A DNA stretch of 64,000 nt. Source: Isoetes taiwanensis. Its lineage: Eukaryota; Streptophyta; Lycopodiopsida; Isoetales; Isoetaceae. The stretch is taken from NCBI GenBank assembly GCA_021234155.1, contig JAJEKV010000011.1, positions 14,049,255 to 14,113,254 of the forward strand. Reading direction: 5' to 3'. Positions 36,995 to 49,207 of the stretch are shown here, piece after piece (within the stretch, counting starts at the first letter, position 1; the number at the start of each line of letters is the position of its first letter). The notes under the pieces are model-generated. The model had not been told where the DNA came from. It was given only the letters and a program-made list of their open reading frames with translations, and searched no databases. A program made the translations under genes and the position numbers.

Positions 36995-39900
36995 CTATGA
37001 GAAATAGGTTACCTTATGTTAATGTTTTCCAAGTTTGTAGATTGTTTTTTAATTTTGTTTCGCACGTTTGCACAAACACAAGTTGACACTTTGAAGCAAT
37101 TTTAGAGTGTCCACGTTCCTGCCAGGTGAGACTTTTATGCAGGTGGCTACGATTTCCATCGTTTAATTTGATCTACGGCTTCAGAAATTCATGAAAATTG
37201 CAAGTCAAAGGCAGTTATGGGTGCATCAGGATATCTTGCGGGAGAATGTTCCTGGCTTTGTGCCTCGACAACAGCAAACCCCTCTCTCAAACGCCACGCC
37301 CCATCAAGTTTTGGCGCTGAGGTTAGCACGGGCTATCTTTTCTTCGATTCTTCTCATGATTCTTGCATCATACTATATACGAGGTTTCATTCACTGTTTC
37401 GTGTGCTACGCACTAACTTATCTAAGAAATATGGTAAAAATTTTAGGATTGGAGGAAAATGTTCCCAAGTAGGAAGCTTTCTTGGGTCTCTGAAGTATAT
37501 TAAGCCTGATCTCTGTCTAACAATGGCCTTTGGAAACATCCTTTCGCAAAAATTTCTGGACATACCACATTGCAGTAAGTTCTCTCTGAACTCTCAATGT
37601 TAGGGCCCTTAGTTTTTACCTTGCTTTTCATTCTTCTAAAACTCGAACATGTCCTCGTTTATCCCCACTTTAATGTCAGCCAAAGAATGTGAAGGCCTTC
37701 CTTGGCATCTATGTAAATCATCCATAATCTCCTCTTACCAGTGACAGCGCATGGTGCAGCTTGAACACAGCACTGTCCTCGTTTATCGCTCATTTCGATT
37801 TGAGCTTGAAGTACCAAACATGTAGATGAGGAAAAAGAATATCATAAGAGTAAGTGGCCATCACGACTCAGATTCTTCTTTTGAAAATTTCTCATCCTTT
37901 ATTTCTTCAAGATCGTCATCATCTGCCTTTCTACCTACTTGTTGCTTCCAATAACTAACTAATTTTCTATGACGAACAATTTGCTTTGGCATTATATTCT
38001 TTGTAAAGTTGTTTGTTATTGACCTAACCCGAGTTACATGGCTGCCCAAGTTCAAAAAATGCAGAATATATTAGCATCTACCTGCAATATTTGTCTAGTG
38101 TACTTAACATTAGAATTCATACTAAGAAAGCAAATAACACATATCAAAGAGAGTTGTGAGTCTCATCCAAATTTGACTCAGCAGGAGATATGTTGACAAA
38201 CATGAGCATTTTTGCATTTCCTCCACAGAGAATGACTCATAGGCATGTTAAGCATGTGATTTTGGTAAGGTATATGCTGGTCTCCTGTGGCCAGTGAACT
38301 AATAATGTCCCCAAGTGTAGATAAGTACTTATTATACTTCGAGCCTCCTTTATAGTGCAGAAAAGTGTCTTTCTTCCTTTTAGTTAGAGATTTCAATCTT
38401 ACTTTGCCTTTCACAACGGACTGAATTTGCATGTTTGTACTCCCGGTTATAAGAGATAGTATCAAATGTGAGCAAGAACTTTCTACATTCGTTTGGGTCC
38501 CAGATGTATGTCGCTTTTCAACTCCAGTATGTACTATTGCTTCTAAGTCAGCCCTTGTAAACAATGGCACAAGAGTTGCATTTTTCACTACCATCATGCC
38601 TTGTAAGTATAAACACATCTAAACTAATGGAATAGGGAACAAGAAGTAATGCCAGATAAAAATGGACTATTTTTACCTTCGAACATCACCCAAAACTGTT
38701 GGAAAATGATCCATTGATCAACGAGAAAACTTAATGGGAGTTGCCTGCTTTCCAATATGAAGCATGTTGGGCAAGTTCTGTAAATCTGTAAATTACAGGA
38801 AAGGTTACTGTGAAGCATCTAAAATCCTCACTTTCTCACAAAGACGCTGTTGATTTGGGACTCCTTATCAAATGAGATGGATTGGCAAAGATTTGCCCAT
38901 AGAACTTAATCAATTTTTTGCTTTTGCCAATGCAATTCTTGCTTTTTATGGTTAGGGTTATTGTCCGTAATGTGGGCCTTCTTATAAAACACAAGCAATC
39001 AGTTAGATTACGCACAATTAGATTTCTCTAGAGTTAGTCCATGATCTCAATACCGAGAGCATTTGAGAAGACATGAATGACATCACAAGAGCTTCATGTC
39101 GCAATCCATTTGTTCTTTTTGGCAATTTATGTCGCCCAACATGGAATACATATTATAGAGCACATTTGCAAAGGGTGCTATTCTCTTAATTTTCTTTGAC
39201 TGTCAATAGGGCTTGGTATTAGAAGCATCTTACATTGTTTCTATGATTGCTTTTCATGCAAATGCTTGTCCTAAGTTAGCTGCATATATTACATTATGTA
39301 TTGTTTCAGCACCCATTAAATGCTTAACATTATCTGTTATTCTCTCTGGCTTCTACAAGGCTTTTAAATTGCTTGAAATGAAAATAACATTACTAGATAT
39401 CTTTTGAGAGAACAAAAAGCCACGTTGGAAGCAATGGCCACATCAATAAGACAGTCCAAACTAGATATCTTACACTTTTTCTATGATATACCTTAAAACA
39501 GGAAATGTATCAGTCTATGATATGATATCAGGATAAGGCATTTGTTGAAAGAGTTGCCAGGCATGATTAACCTACCCCATCTGTGCAAAACCTGAAATCA
39601 TCATATTCCAAGTGCATATCCTCTAAACACAAATGTCCGTGATACCACATTCCTCTTTGGCATTTGTTTGAGTGGCTTAGCTATCAAAGCTGTACGATTC
39701 TAGCTTATCAGTTCAACTTCACCCAATATGGTATTGGAAGCTCAGGGGGAAATATCTAAATGATGTTTGTAAAAAGGCGTTATTAATCCTTTACACTTAG
39801 AATTTAAATGCCATCTTAATATTCAAATGCCTTAACATTATTACAGCATAGTAGTACACTCGTCATTCAAATCTTTTTTTTCTGCAGATATTGAGGCTGT

Positions 39901-41474
39901 CGCGAGCTGCTATTACAAAAACACCTTGCCAAAACTTAAGAGAAAGAGGTAAGAAAAAATTGTTTCTAGCCGTTCATCCCCCCACCCCTTTTTTTTTTAA
40001 TCATTTGAACTCGTAGTGTAAATACCATATATAGCCATTCTGCACTTTTGGTCTTTCGTTTTTACCTTTTCTATGTAGAAAGTAGTGACCTACATAAAAC
40101 AAGCCATAAAAGGTAACAGAAGAACAAAGTATGAATTGAAGTGCAAGGTTCTTCCTCGTGCTAAGCTCAAGTCTTTTTTTGCTCCACTGACCTTGTAACC
40201 ATGAGACAACTAACTTTGCATAATGGCAAGTCATACTCAATAAAGCCCACTTTCCAACTTGATTACATATTTAACCTTTTCACCCATGGCGATTTCTTAG
40301 CCTATTTGAGCAATTGCTTTTGTGCTTATGTACAACCTTCAAACTTGGATTTATAGAGCACCTAGCTGTATCTTAGGCCAAAGATCGAAGACAATAATCA
40401 AGACAACTTACGTACCGAAGAACTTGGCATCGTGAACCCTATCGTAAGACATTTTCTATTGCATCCAAGAAAAATATATCAATTAACATCATGCTTTTGT
40501 TTTACAGGTGCCTAGAAACAATGATACAAACAATATGCTCCAACACATTGCTCAGTTGGAGCAATCAATTGTTGATTTACATGCCTCAATAACGTCATTC
40601 CATGTGAACTTGGATGAACGTCTAAACATGACTCTCCCAGATTGAATACACTTCAAGCTACAGTTCGGCAACACTTAAGAAAAGGAATCCAACAGCATAT
40701 CTGTGGCACTCACTCATTTTTAACATTCATACAACAAAAGAAAATCCAACAGCAATGAAATCCATAGTCACTCAATTCTAAAATGTTTACCACTTAGATT
40801 ACGCTTAGGCCATGACTGCTATTCTTTGAATAATAAAATTTACACAATTTGACATTTCATCTTAAGATATCTCAAAACATTCAGTGATAACCATTAAACC
40901 TTTTTTGTAATGGCATAAATGTCTTTTTTCAGATTGTATACCTATTGTCTTTATCAGACGACCGTAATTGCTATTTTTTGAATAATGAGATTTACACAAT
41001 TTGATATTTCATCTTAAGATAACTCAAACATTCGGTGATAACCATTAAACCTTTTTCTAATTGCATACCTAAATGTCTTTTTTCAGATTGTATACCTATT
41101 GTCTTTCTTGGACCTGAAACGTTCAAGGTATGTTGTGAAAAGAAGAAAACAATATGTCTCCTGAACATAATAATATCATCATAATATGTATATAGTTCCC
41201 CAAAAAAAAGAAAAAAAAAAAGAAAGATAGATTCCATAGTTCGTTGCAGACAATGGCCACTAATTTCAAAAAAATAGCCATGAAACGCAAGTGTCTTAAT
41301 GCAAAAGAGAACAGACGAAAAATACATCTACAACCAAGCGCAGAATCGTGGTTAGAAAGAACCAAATACCATGAAACTTGGATCACCACAAAAACAGTGC
41401 ATTCCCTCCACGTTTGTGGCATATGCAGCAACAGTTCATATTACAAATGGGAATCCCTACCTAACGATGTGCCT
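36995..41474. other. No gene recognised; one tandem duplication
   Basis: About 4.5 kb without an identifiable gene. Frames at 37,217-37,603 (+), 37,861-38,055 (-) and 38,178-38,618 (-) have no domain that I recognise. A possible small exon at 40,509-40,645 (acceptor tttacag, then QLEQSIVDLHASITSFHVNL and a stop) is amphipathic but unsupported. A tandem duplication of about 152 bp covers 40,819-41,110 (units start at 40,819 and 40,971). Confidence 0.35.
40819..41110. repeat. Tandem duplication, about 152-bp unit
   Basis: Two diverged copies share 'atttacacaatttga(c/t)attt', 'ggtgataaccattaaacc' (first copy 'agtgataacc') and 'agattgtatacctattgtc'. Confidence 0.75.
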
Positions 41475-41587
41475 ACCCTCTACATATGCAATCCTTTCCT
41501 TTATCATTACTCGACAAGAAATAGGATTGGCTGCAAGTTATCCAACCGCAACTAATCATTAAGTCCGCCATACATCCATCAACTTTT

Positions 41588-41679
41588 GATGCTTTCCATC
41601 TTTTACACACAAGTGTTGTCGCTCGTCGATGTCTCCATTGAAATAGTGAAGAAATATAAGGGCATTGCATTTGGAACTC
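41588..41679 (+). pseudogene. Helitron Rep-Helicase N-terminal remnant (copy 1, left part)
   Basis: IFYTQVLSLVDVSIEIVKK resembles IFYAQFLSLIYIYVVVKKK at 51,690-51,745, part of a second Helitron remnant. The segment is cut by gypsy element 2 and continues at 50,054. It is recognisable only by this comparison. Confidence 0.5.
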
Positions 41680-43206
41680 TGTTACACGGCAAAAATTTTT
41701 CCTTAGAAACAATCCCTGCCTGCGTGTTGACGCCGACTAGCTACCACCCACACCTTGGATCCCGGATCCCCCGCGCTAGTCTTATCGGCCTGTTGCTACG
41801 AGATTGCTCCCACAAGCCCACGTTGTCACCCCGGTCAGTACCGCCCACACCGTGGATCCCTGATCCCCCACCTGATCTTTTGTTTGCTGCTCTCACAGCA
41901 ACTCGGATTCTTCCAGAGAATCCTCCCTGGAAGGTTGTCCACCGGCTATCAAGCCCAATTTGTCCCTGGCAGTTCCCAATGCCCTGGACTCTAACCACAG
42001 TCCCAGACTGTGATTCCGACCTCAAAGCCTAAGCCTAGGTTGGTTCCTGGCAGTTCCCAATGCCTTGGGGCCACACCGCAATCGCGGAATCCAATTCCGA
42101 GCTCTAGGCCCAGTTCTTGAATCTAAGAACATTCCGAGCTCTAGGCCTAGTTCTTGAATCCCAGAACAATCCGGATTCTTTTGGTAATCTGTTGGGCTTA
42201 CTGTAAAGCCCGGATTCTCTCAGAGAATCCTTCTGAGATAAACACTTACCAGGTGCTCACTCAAATCGATCCCTGGCAGTAGCAGTCTGCCTTAGGATCA
42301 TCCAAACACAGCCTTAGGCTGCCATTTCGACCCTATGGGTCAATCCCTTGGATCAGACAAGGATCAGCAGAATCGGCTTTATTAAGCCCTTTGATCCCAA
42401 TCACAATTCATTCATGAGCAGCATTAAACTGCTCCGGAATCGTTAACACAGCCCTTGGCTGCAAACAGACCTTATGGTCTAGTGCTGATCCGATTCCAGG
42501 TAGTATGAGACTGCCCTAAAGCCCTACTAACAGATTCGGAATCCAATTCCGAACCCAGGCTGACTTATGAATCCTATAGTAAACGGTTTTAGCAGAATCG
42601 GTTTCCCAACCCAAGAACCCGGTTCCTCTGTGCTGCCCGAAATCCATCTCTGGGCTTTATAGAACTCATCTCTGAGTTCACAAATAGTTCTGCATGCTCA
42701 AAACCGGCCAGATCAGGCCCTTGTTCGATCCCAATTCATGCACTAGAGCTTTTGTTTAAGATCTGGCAGCCGGATTCTTCATCCACGATTTGGTCTTTCT
42801 GATATAACAGTAAGACCCACCCAATGCTTTCATGCCACGTGTACCTTTAATATTACATATTAAAACCATATCAAACCTTTAACTTACATTTAAATATCAT
42901 TTGCCCCTAGGGCCTTACATTAACATTAACAACTAATGTTAACCATGTAAGTTTTACGGGTCTTCTGCCCCGATCAATCCCTGCTAGCTCTTGCTGCGCT
43001 AATATTAATAATATTAGCGCCCCCTAGCGGACCATTACCCAGCCATTAATACCATTTACCCCGCATCCCGTCACCGTAGACTGATTACAGTCAACACGGC
43101 CCATTGAATCACAACTGCCCGGCAATCGCGATCAACAGTACCCCTGTGCTCATGGACGTCCGTCAAGGGCCCGATTCCGGCTATGCCCTTGGGAGCACCT
43201 GTAACA
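41680..43206 (-). repeat. 3' LTR of gypsy element 2
   Basis: 1,527 bp and close to the right LTR outside its insertion. Small differences include a 29-bp tandem duplication present only in the right copy (about 46,947-47,005). Confidence 0.92.
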
Positions 43207-43223
43207 TTCCTCCCCCTCCTTTT
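43207..43223 (-). other. Polypurine tract of gypsy element 2
   Basis: On the minus strand this reads AAAAGGAGGGGGAGGAA and abuts the 3' LTR. Confidence 0.8.
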
Positions 43224-45400
43224 GGACCTTGCCCTCAAGGTTGATCCCTTAGATGAGGGGAACTGCTGCACAATTTCCTTCGTCTCCTTGGTGGCATCCT
43301 CAGGAGACTGGTCCTGCCACTGAACCCGATGTTCTACCACATCCCTATTGTAAAGACGTTCTGGCGTTACAGAGGAGTTTAAGATGATCGATATACTTTA
43401 CGGACTAACCACATTAGCGGTATCCAGTAAAACCCTCTTCAGCTGACTTACATGTAACACAGGATGGATCCCTACTTCCTGTGGTAAGTTCAACTCCTAC
43501 GCTGTTTCCCCGATCCTTTTAACCCATAACCCGTTGGGTTCCCGTGGACGTAAAAAATTATCTTATCTTATCTTATCTTTTAGCACCCAAAAAGGTCCAG
43601 CATACTGCGGAGTAAGTTTAGGCACCTGATTCTCAATGTCGAAAGATAAATGACCCGTAAATAAACGTGATCAACTTTCGCATAAGAGACATCTCGTCTA
43701 TGCTGATTAGCAGACGCTCGTGCCCTATCTTGAGCTTTTCGCAATGCTTGCTTGCACTGCCGCAGGATTGCATCATGCAGCATGTATACTGCAACTTCGG
43801 TTCTAAGGTACTTAGGCATACCAGAATAAGCCCTTGGGTTTCGGCCCAAGGAAGTCATCCGAATCCCCTTGTGATGGCTATTATTATAAGCGAACTCTAG
43901 GTAGGGTAATTACTTGTCCCATCTAGACTGCTTCTCGTGGACAAAACTTTGCAACATGTCCTCCATGTTCATGTCTATACGCTCAGTTTGCCACTCGTTC
44001 GTGGATGATTTCCACTACTCATGTATATTCGGATCCCCAATCTTGTCATGAGATCCCTCCAGAAGTGACCCGTGAACTTAGTGTCTCGATCACTTACAAA
44101 TGGACAAGGGAATATGCACTGCTAATGCTAAAACTTAGCATACTTGGTTAACCAATCCGCTATTACCAAAATCTGAGTATATTACCTAGCAGTTCTAGGT
44201 AAGACGACTATGAAGTCCATACTCACGCTTTCCCAGCATTCACTTGGTATAGAGAGAGGTTGTAACCATCCCAAAGTTTTTCCATGATCCGCCTTCACCG
44301 CTTGACACACTAAGCAGTGACTTACCAAGTCCTTGACTTGATTTTGCAACTCTGGCGAGTCGTAGAGCCTTTTTCCCAACTCATACGTCTTCCATTCACC
44401 TCCATGCCCAGCTGTGGAGTATCATGGTGCTTACGTAGAATTGATTCTCCAAGGTCCCCACTCGAAGGAACATAGATCCTTCCTTTGTAGAATGCAACCC
44501 CTCTTGCTCAGTCCACAGCTTCCCGAGCTTGACCATCGCCGGATCTTACTGATCCTCAGGATATGCATCCTCGATCCCTTGTATAAGATCACTTGCCAAA
44601 GTCATCAAGGCATTTATATGCTTAACCCTTGGTAATGTATCGGCAACTGGATTAGTTTTGCCCGACGTATGCTCATTAGAAAACCGGAACTCATGGAGGA
44701 AGTCTAGCCACCTAGCCCATCTCAAGCTAATTTCGGCTTGACTTTGCAAGAACCCCAGGTTTATGGTCAGTATCGACGATAAACTTGCACGGCTCTTGGC
44801 TCGTCCCACTACGTAAGTAGTGCCTCCACGACCTTAATGCATGTGCAATGCTAACAACTCTTGCTCACAAGTTGCATAATTCTCTTCCGCAGGACTTAGT
44901 TTTCGACTTTTTATAAGCCACTACGTGACCCTGCTGCATTAGTACTGACCTCAAATGTCTAATTCAATTCCGGCACTTCTAACACACGACTGCTCACTAG
45001 AAATCCTTAACGCGCTGAAACGCCTCTTGTTGCTCTCTCCCCCACACAAAATCGTGATCTTTTTCCCAAAGATCGATGAGAGGAACAACAACTCTTAGAG
45101 AATCTAGGTACAAATTTACGGTAGTACATGGCTAACCCCAGAAAACTGCGTAAATCTGACACGTTTTCCAGTGGGAGTCATTGTTGTACCACTTGTACCT
45201 TAGCGGAATCTGAAGATATTCATTACGGAAGTTGATCTTGGTAAACCATTTAGCACCCCCAAGATGATTCAGAATATCATCAGCCCAGGTAATCTATGCA
45301 CATTCGCATAGTATCGTCTACGAGACTCGAAAAAGGTAAGTTACTTGATCGTACAAATCCTTTACTTAACCCCTAGTTCAAGCACAATTTTATGCTCAAC
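43224..45400 (-). pseudogene. Gypsy element 2 pol remnants
   Basis: Minus-strand pieces: RNase H end at 44,546-44,809 (LRWARWLDFLHEFRF, then KTNPVADTLPR); integrase zinc finger and first catalytic Asp at 44,182-44,379 (HCLVCQAVK, then ECWESVSMDFIVVLPRT); integrase C-terminal helix at 43,580-43,858 (CKQALRKAQDRARASANQHR); SH3-like GPFWVLK; and a chromodomain-like end at 43,224-43,340 (VVEHRVQWQDQSPEDATKET). Reverse transcriptase (about 44,850-45,300) is too decayed for its active site to be read. Confidence 0.75.
43520..43580 (+). mobile_element. Very short LINE 3' end (copy D)
   Basis: 'ggttcccgtggacgt' followed by A-rich sequence and (ATCTT)n. It corresponds to the last bases of the LINE 3' end seen in copies A-C ('ggtctccgtggacgt'). 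On the minus strand it interrupts the codons for GPFWVLK / RIGETAYELNLP in the integrase C-terminus of gypsy element 2. TAAAAGAT / TAAAAGGAT on the two sides fit an imperfect target duplication. Confidence 0.65.
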
Positions 45401-46107
45401 GTCTTCTGGAAATATGTCTTTACATCTTTCCAAAAGATTGTGTAATTCTTGATTTACCGTTGAACCTAGTTCAACTTATATATCAATTACAAGACCCAAC
45501 CATGTCATTATCCGGCATGGTATCCATCAAGGAAGAACTATATTCTTAGATGCAATTCCCCATTGCATTGTTTTGTAAACACGGACTTGTAAAAGTCCTA
45601 AGAATATATAACCCAAGTGCTCTTATATTGCCCGAGACACTTGCATGGCTTATTGAACATGGAACTTTTCCATTAGATAGCATTATCTAATTCCTCATAA
45701 GAAATTGGTCCACTAAGTCGACCCTGTCGCTTAGCCAAAATTCCTATGATTCTAATCCCTTTTCATACGACCTTAACTAGGTGCGTACTAGGATTAATTT
45801 TAAGATGTTAAGATATTCCAATATCTTTCGCATCTTGTAAGTTTACCACAACATACTTACCCAAATTATAATTGCATCTATTGCATTATAACGTAAGAAT
45901 TGAAATATGTATAAAGACATACCTTAGTATAGTTCGTTGAACTAATTCTGATTATATCCAACAGTTTTTTTTCCAACTGTCCATTACTTGTGCCTACAAG
46001 TAATAAAAGAAATTTATCTAAGTAAATAAAAAAAATCAAATTTTGCTACTAGCTTTTCGAGAACATTACTATAGTTCCCCATCAAGCCCCTAAGGTATCT
46101 TGATTAA

Positions 46108-46735
46108 ATGTTAGGACAAATCCATACATCATGTCCTCTTTTCCCACAACCCAGACAAGGTTTATCCATATTAACCCCGTTAATACCATCCTGTCTTGGT
46201 TGAGAACTACTCGAACAACCCGGTTGTTCTTAGTCTTTTACACTAGACCTTCTACTTGGTTGACTGCATATGTAAGCATAAAATACTGTTGTATCCAAAT
46301 CCTTCGGATGCAGCCTTTTAAGCTTCATTTTAAGTGCAGTGTCATTTATGCCCCGCATAAAATAAAAAGCCTGACTTTCATCATCCAGAGGCTGAACAAT
46401 TGCAAGCAGCTTCCGAAACTCCTGCTCATAGGTTCTCAGTTCCCCAGTTTGTTGCAAACTATGCAACTGACGATAAGCCAGAAGTTCGTTCAAGCAGTCA
46501 AAGAAATACCCTTGGTATCTTCTTCCATTACTTCAGCAATTAATCTACATTGCTTAGTAACTAATTTATTGACTTCTTGTTCAATGGACGCCATCTTCCC
46601 TTGAAGACATGCTAGGCTTTTAGCCAGCTCTTGAACTGAAACGCTCTCCAGTTCACGCATCTCCACTTCCCAAGTGGTCTGGAAGACTGAACCTTTCCCG
46701 TCCATTTCTGCCATCAAATCTAGATTTTTCCCCAT
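46108..46735 (-). pseudogene. Gypsy element 2 gag remnant
   Basis: 46,490-46,735 encodes a coiled-coil-like N-terminus (VEMRELESVSVQELAKSLAC, then EQEVNKLVTKQCRLIAEVME) starting at a Met about 155 bases past the primer site. 46,230-46,493 carries a capsid piece (LRTYEQEFRKLLAIVQPLDD, then FYFMRGINDTALKMKLKRLH). A zinc knuckle C-x2-C-x4-H-x4-C (CLGCGKRGHDVWIC) follows at about 46,110-46,160. The pieces lie in different frames, and the capsid core is largely missing. Confidence 0.75.
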
Positions 46736-46878
46736 AAAACTAGATTCACGGCCCTGTGTTTTAGATTTTCTAGAATTCTAAATTCAAAATCTAAATTCAG
46801 AGTTATCTCTTAAAATTAAGAGATTCCCAACAACGATCTGCAATCTTAGAACTCTTAGAGTTCTTGCACAACCTCTGG

Positions 46879-46890
46879 GCTCTGATACCA
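46879..46890 (-). other. Primer-binding site of gypsy element 2
   Basis: On the minus strand this reads TGGTATCAGAGC, exact for initiator-Met tRNA, one base after the 5' LTR. Confidence 0.92.
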
Positions 46891-47580
46891 CTGTTACACG
46901 GCAAAAAATTTTCCTTAGAAACAATCCCTGCCCGCGTGTTGACGCCGACTAGCTACCACCCACACCTTGGATCCCGACTAGCTACCACCCACACCTTGGA
47001 TCCCGGATCCCCCGCGCTAGTCTTATCGGCCTGTTGCTACGAGATTGCTCCCACAAGCCCACGTTGTCACCCCTGGCCAAGATCGCCCCACACCGTGGAT
47101 CCCCGATCCCCACCCCATCTTTTGTTTGCTTGCTCTCACAAAGCAGCTGGATTCTTCCCGAGAATCCTCCCCGGAAGGTTGTCCACCGCTATCAAGCCCA
47201 ATTTCTCCCTGGCAGTTCCCAATGCCCTGGACTCTAACCACAGTCCCAGACTGTGATTCCGACCTCAAAGCCTAAGCCTAGGTTGGTTCCTGGCAGTTCC
47301 CAATGCCTTGGGGCCACACCGCAATCGCGGAATCCAATTCCGAGCTCTAGGCCCAGTTCTTGAATCCAAGAACATTCCGAGCTCTAGGCCTAGTTCTTGA
47401 ATCCCAGAACAATCCGGATTCTTTTGGTAATCTGTTGGGCTTACTGTAAAGCCCGGATTCTCTCAGAGAATCCTTCTGAGATAAACACTTACCAGGTGCT
47501 CACTCAAATCGATCCCTGGCAGTAGCAGTCTGCCTTAGGATCATCCAAACACAGCCTTAGGCTGCCATTTCGACCCTATG

Positions 47581-49207
47581 AGGAGGTTAACCTCCCCTTC
47601 AAGGGGGTTATGCAAAATAACCCTCGAGGCCGTTAGGCCGAGGGTTATTTGCATAACCCCCGTGAAGGGGAGGTTGACCTCCCTTAAACCATTGGGCGAG
47701 AAGATTGGAAAAAAAAGGGACAGCGGCCAAAAGATTAGAAAAGGGATGGCGGCCAGGGTTTCACTGTTCACATTGTTTACACAGAGTTTTCTGATGCGGA
47801 TCCGGCCAACGTTTGGCGGCCGTTCAAGGCCTGGCAAGGCCGATGTAGCCTGAAAGCAAGGGCAAGCAAGCCAGAGGCGCTGTTTTTCCAAGCGCCGGCC
47901 AGTATTATGTATGATTCTTTCTGTTTTATTGTTTCTTTGCAAAGATTGCTTGTTTCTACGTTTGTTTTGCAGATTTACATGCTGTGCTTGTTTCTACGTT
48001 TTTTTGCAGATTTACATGCATGTCCATGCTCGTAATGCATCAAACAATGCGAATCCTGAAGCACATCTTGGTTTTCAGCAGAGCAAGGGCAGGGCCCGAA
48101 TGCATGCAAGCAAAATGGTGCCTCTTTTTCTAAAGCCAGTCGGCTATGGTGGAGCCCTACCTTGAAATCATGTTTTGCATATGCAGCTTCTGGTTTGAAG
48201 CCTTTTGGTAAGTCGTCTATATTTTGCCAAGATTTAGAGTAAGAAGGCTAAGAAAATATACAGGTTTCCAGATCATGATTTTAAGGAGGCCAGTAAGCTT
48301 CTTTCTGTTTTATTGTTTCTTTGCAAAGATTGCTTGTTTCTACATTTTTTTTGCAGATTTACATGCGTGTGCTTGTTTCTACGTTTTTTTGCAGATTTAC
48401 ATACATGTGCATGCTCGTGATGCATCAAACAATGCAAATCCTGAAGCACATCTTGGTTTTCAGCAGAGCAAGGGCAGGGCCCGAATGCATGCAAGCAAAA
48501 TGGCACCTCTTTTTCTAAAGCCAGTCGGCTATGGTGGAGCCATACCTTGAAATCATGTTTTGCAGATGCAGCTTCTGGTTTGAAGCCTTTTGGTAAGTCG
48601 TCTATATTTTGCCAAGATTTAGAGCAAGAAGGCTAAGAAAATATACAGGTTTCCAGAGCATGGTTTTAAGGAGGCCAGTAAGCAGCAATGGATATGTCCA
48701 GCGATTCATGTCTCAGGACAGCGATTCATGTCTCAGGAATTAGATTTCTGATAAAGTTCTATAGGAAAATCAAAAGCAGACTGGCATTTCTGTACTTAGA
48801 TGATTTACTGCATGTAATGATAGGATAAGGAAATATACAGGGTCTCAGGGCATGATTTGAAAGAGTGTAGTAAGCAGCAATGGAGATGTGCAGTGTTCAT
48901 TCAGATCGCCATAGCCGACATGATTTCAAGAGCCTAGACTTGCAGTAAACATTATAAATTTTATAGCAGTAAACATTATAAATTTTTATCTGTTTACGCT
49001 TTTTAATGAGGGAATATTCTGAAGATTATGATCTGAATAAGGAATATGCTGAAGATTATCATTGATAATCTTTGGAATATTCTGGAGATTATCACTGATA
49101 ATCTTTGGAATATTCCAAGATGCTGCAAAGTTACAACTTTTAACCTCTATCAGATCTAACGGTTGTCAACGGTTAGATCGGAATAATCTTCGAGCCCAAT
49201 GGTTTAA
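47581..49207. mobile_element. Composite DNA insertion in LTR: foldback plus TIR element
   Basis: The insertion is defined exactly by comparing the two LTRs, which are continuous across CCCTATG / GGTCAATCCC. It begins with a 104-bp foldback (47,581-47,684): two arms of about 46 bp, nearly perfect, around a GGCC-GTTA-GGCC centre. Next come inverted repeats TTAAACCATTGGGC (from about 47,685) and GCCCAATGGTTTAA (ending 49,207), which look like the ends of a 1.5-kb DNA element. Inside are two tandem copies of a unit of about 380 bp. No transposase and no clear target duplication are seen. Confidence 0.65.
47918..48683 (+). repeat. Tandem duplication, about 380-bp unit
   Basis: The units start at about 47,918 and 48,299 and are almost identical. 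Each keeps an open segment reading NNANPEAHLGFQQSKGRARM, then HASKM and LFLKPVGYGGA before a stop. Nucleotide identity explains the shared frame, so I do not call it a gene. Confidence 0.8.

Noticed and set aside
38178-38618. 146-codon minus-strand frame
   Set aside because: Searched by eye for hAT, Harbinger and Mutator transposase motifs and found none. No splice or start support.
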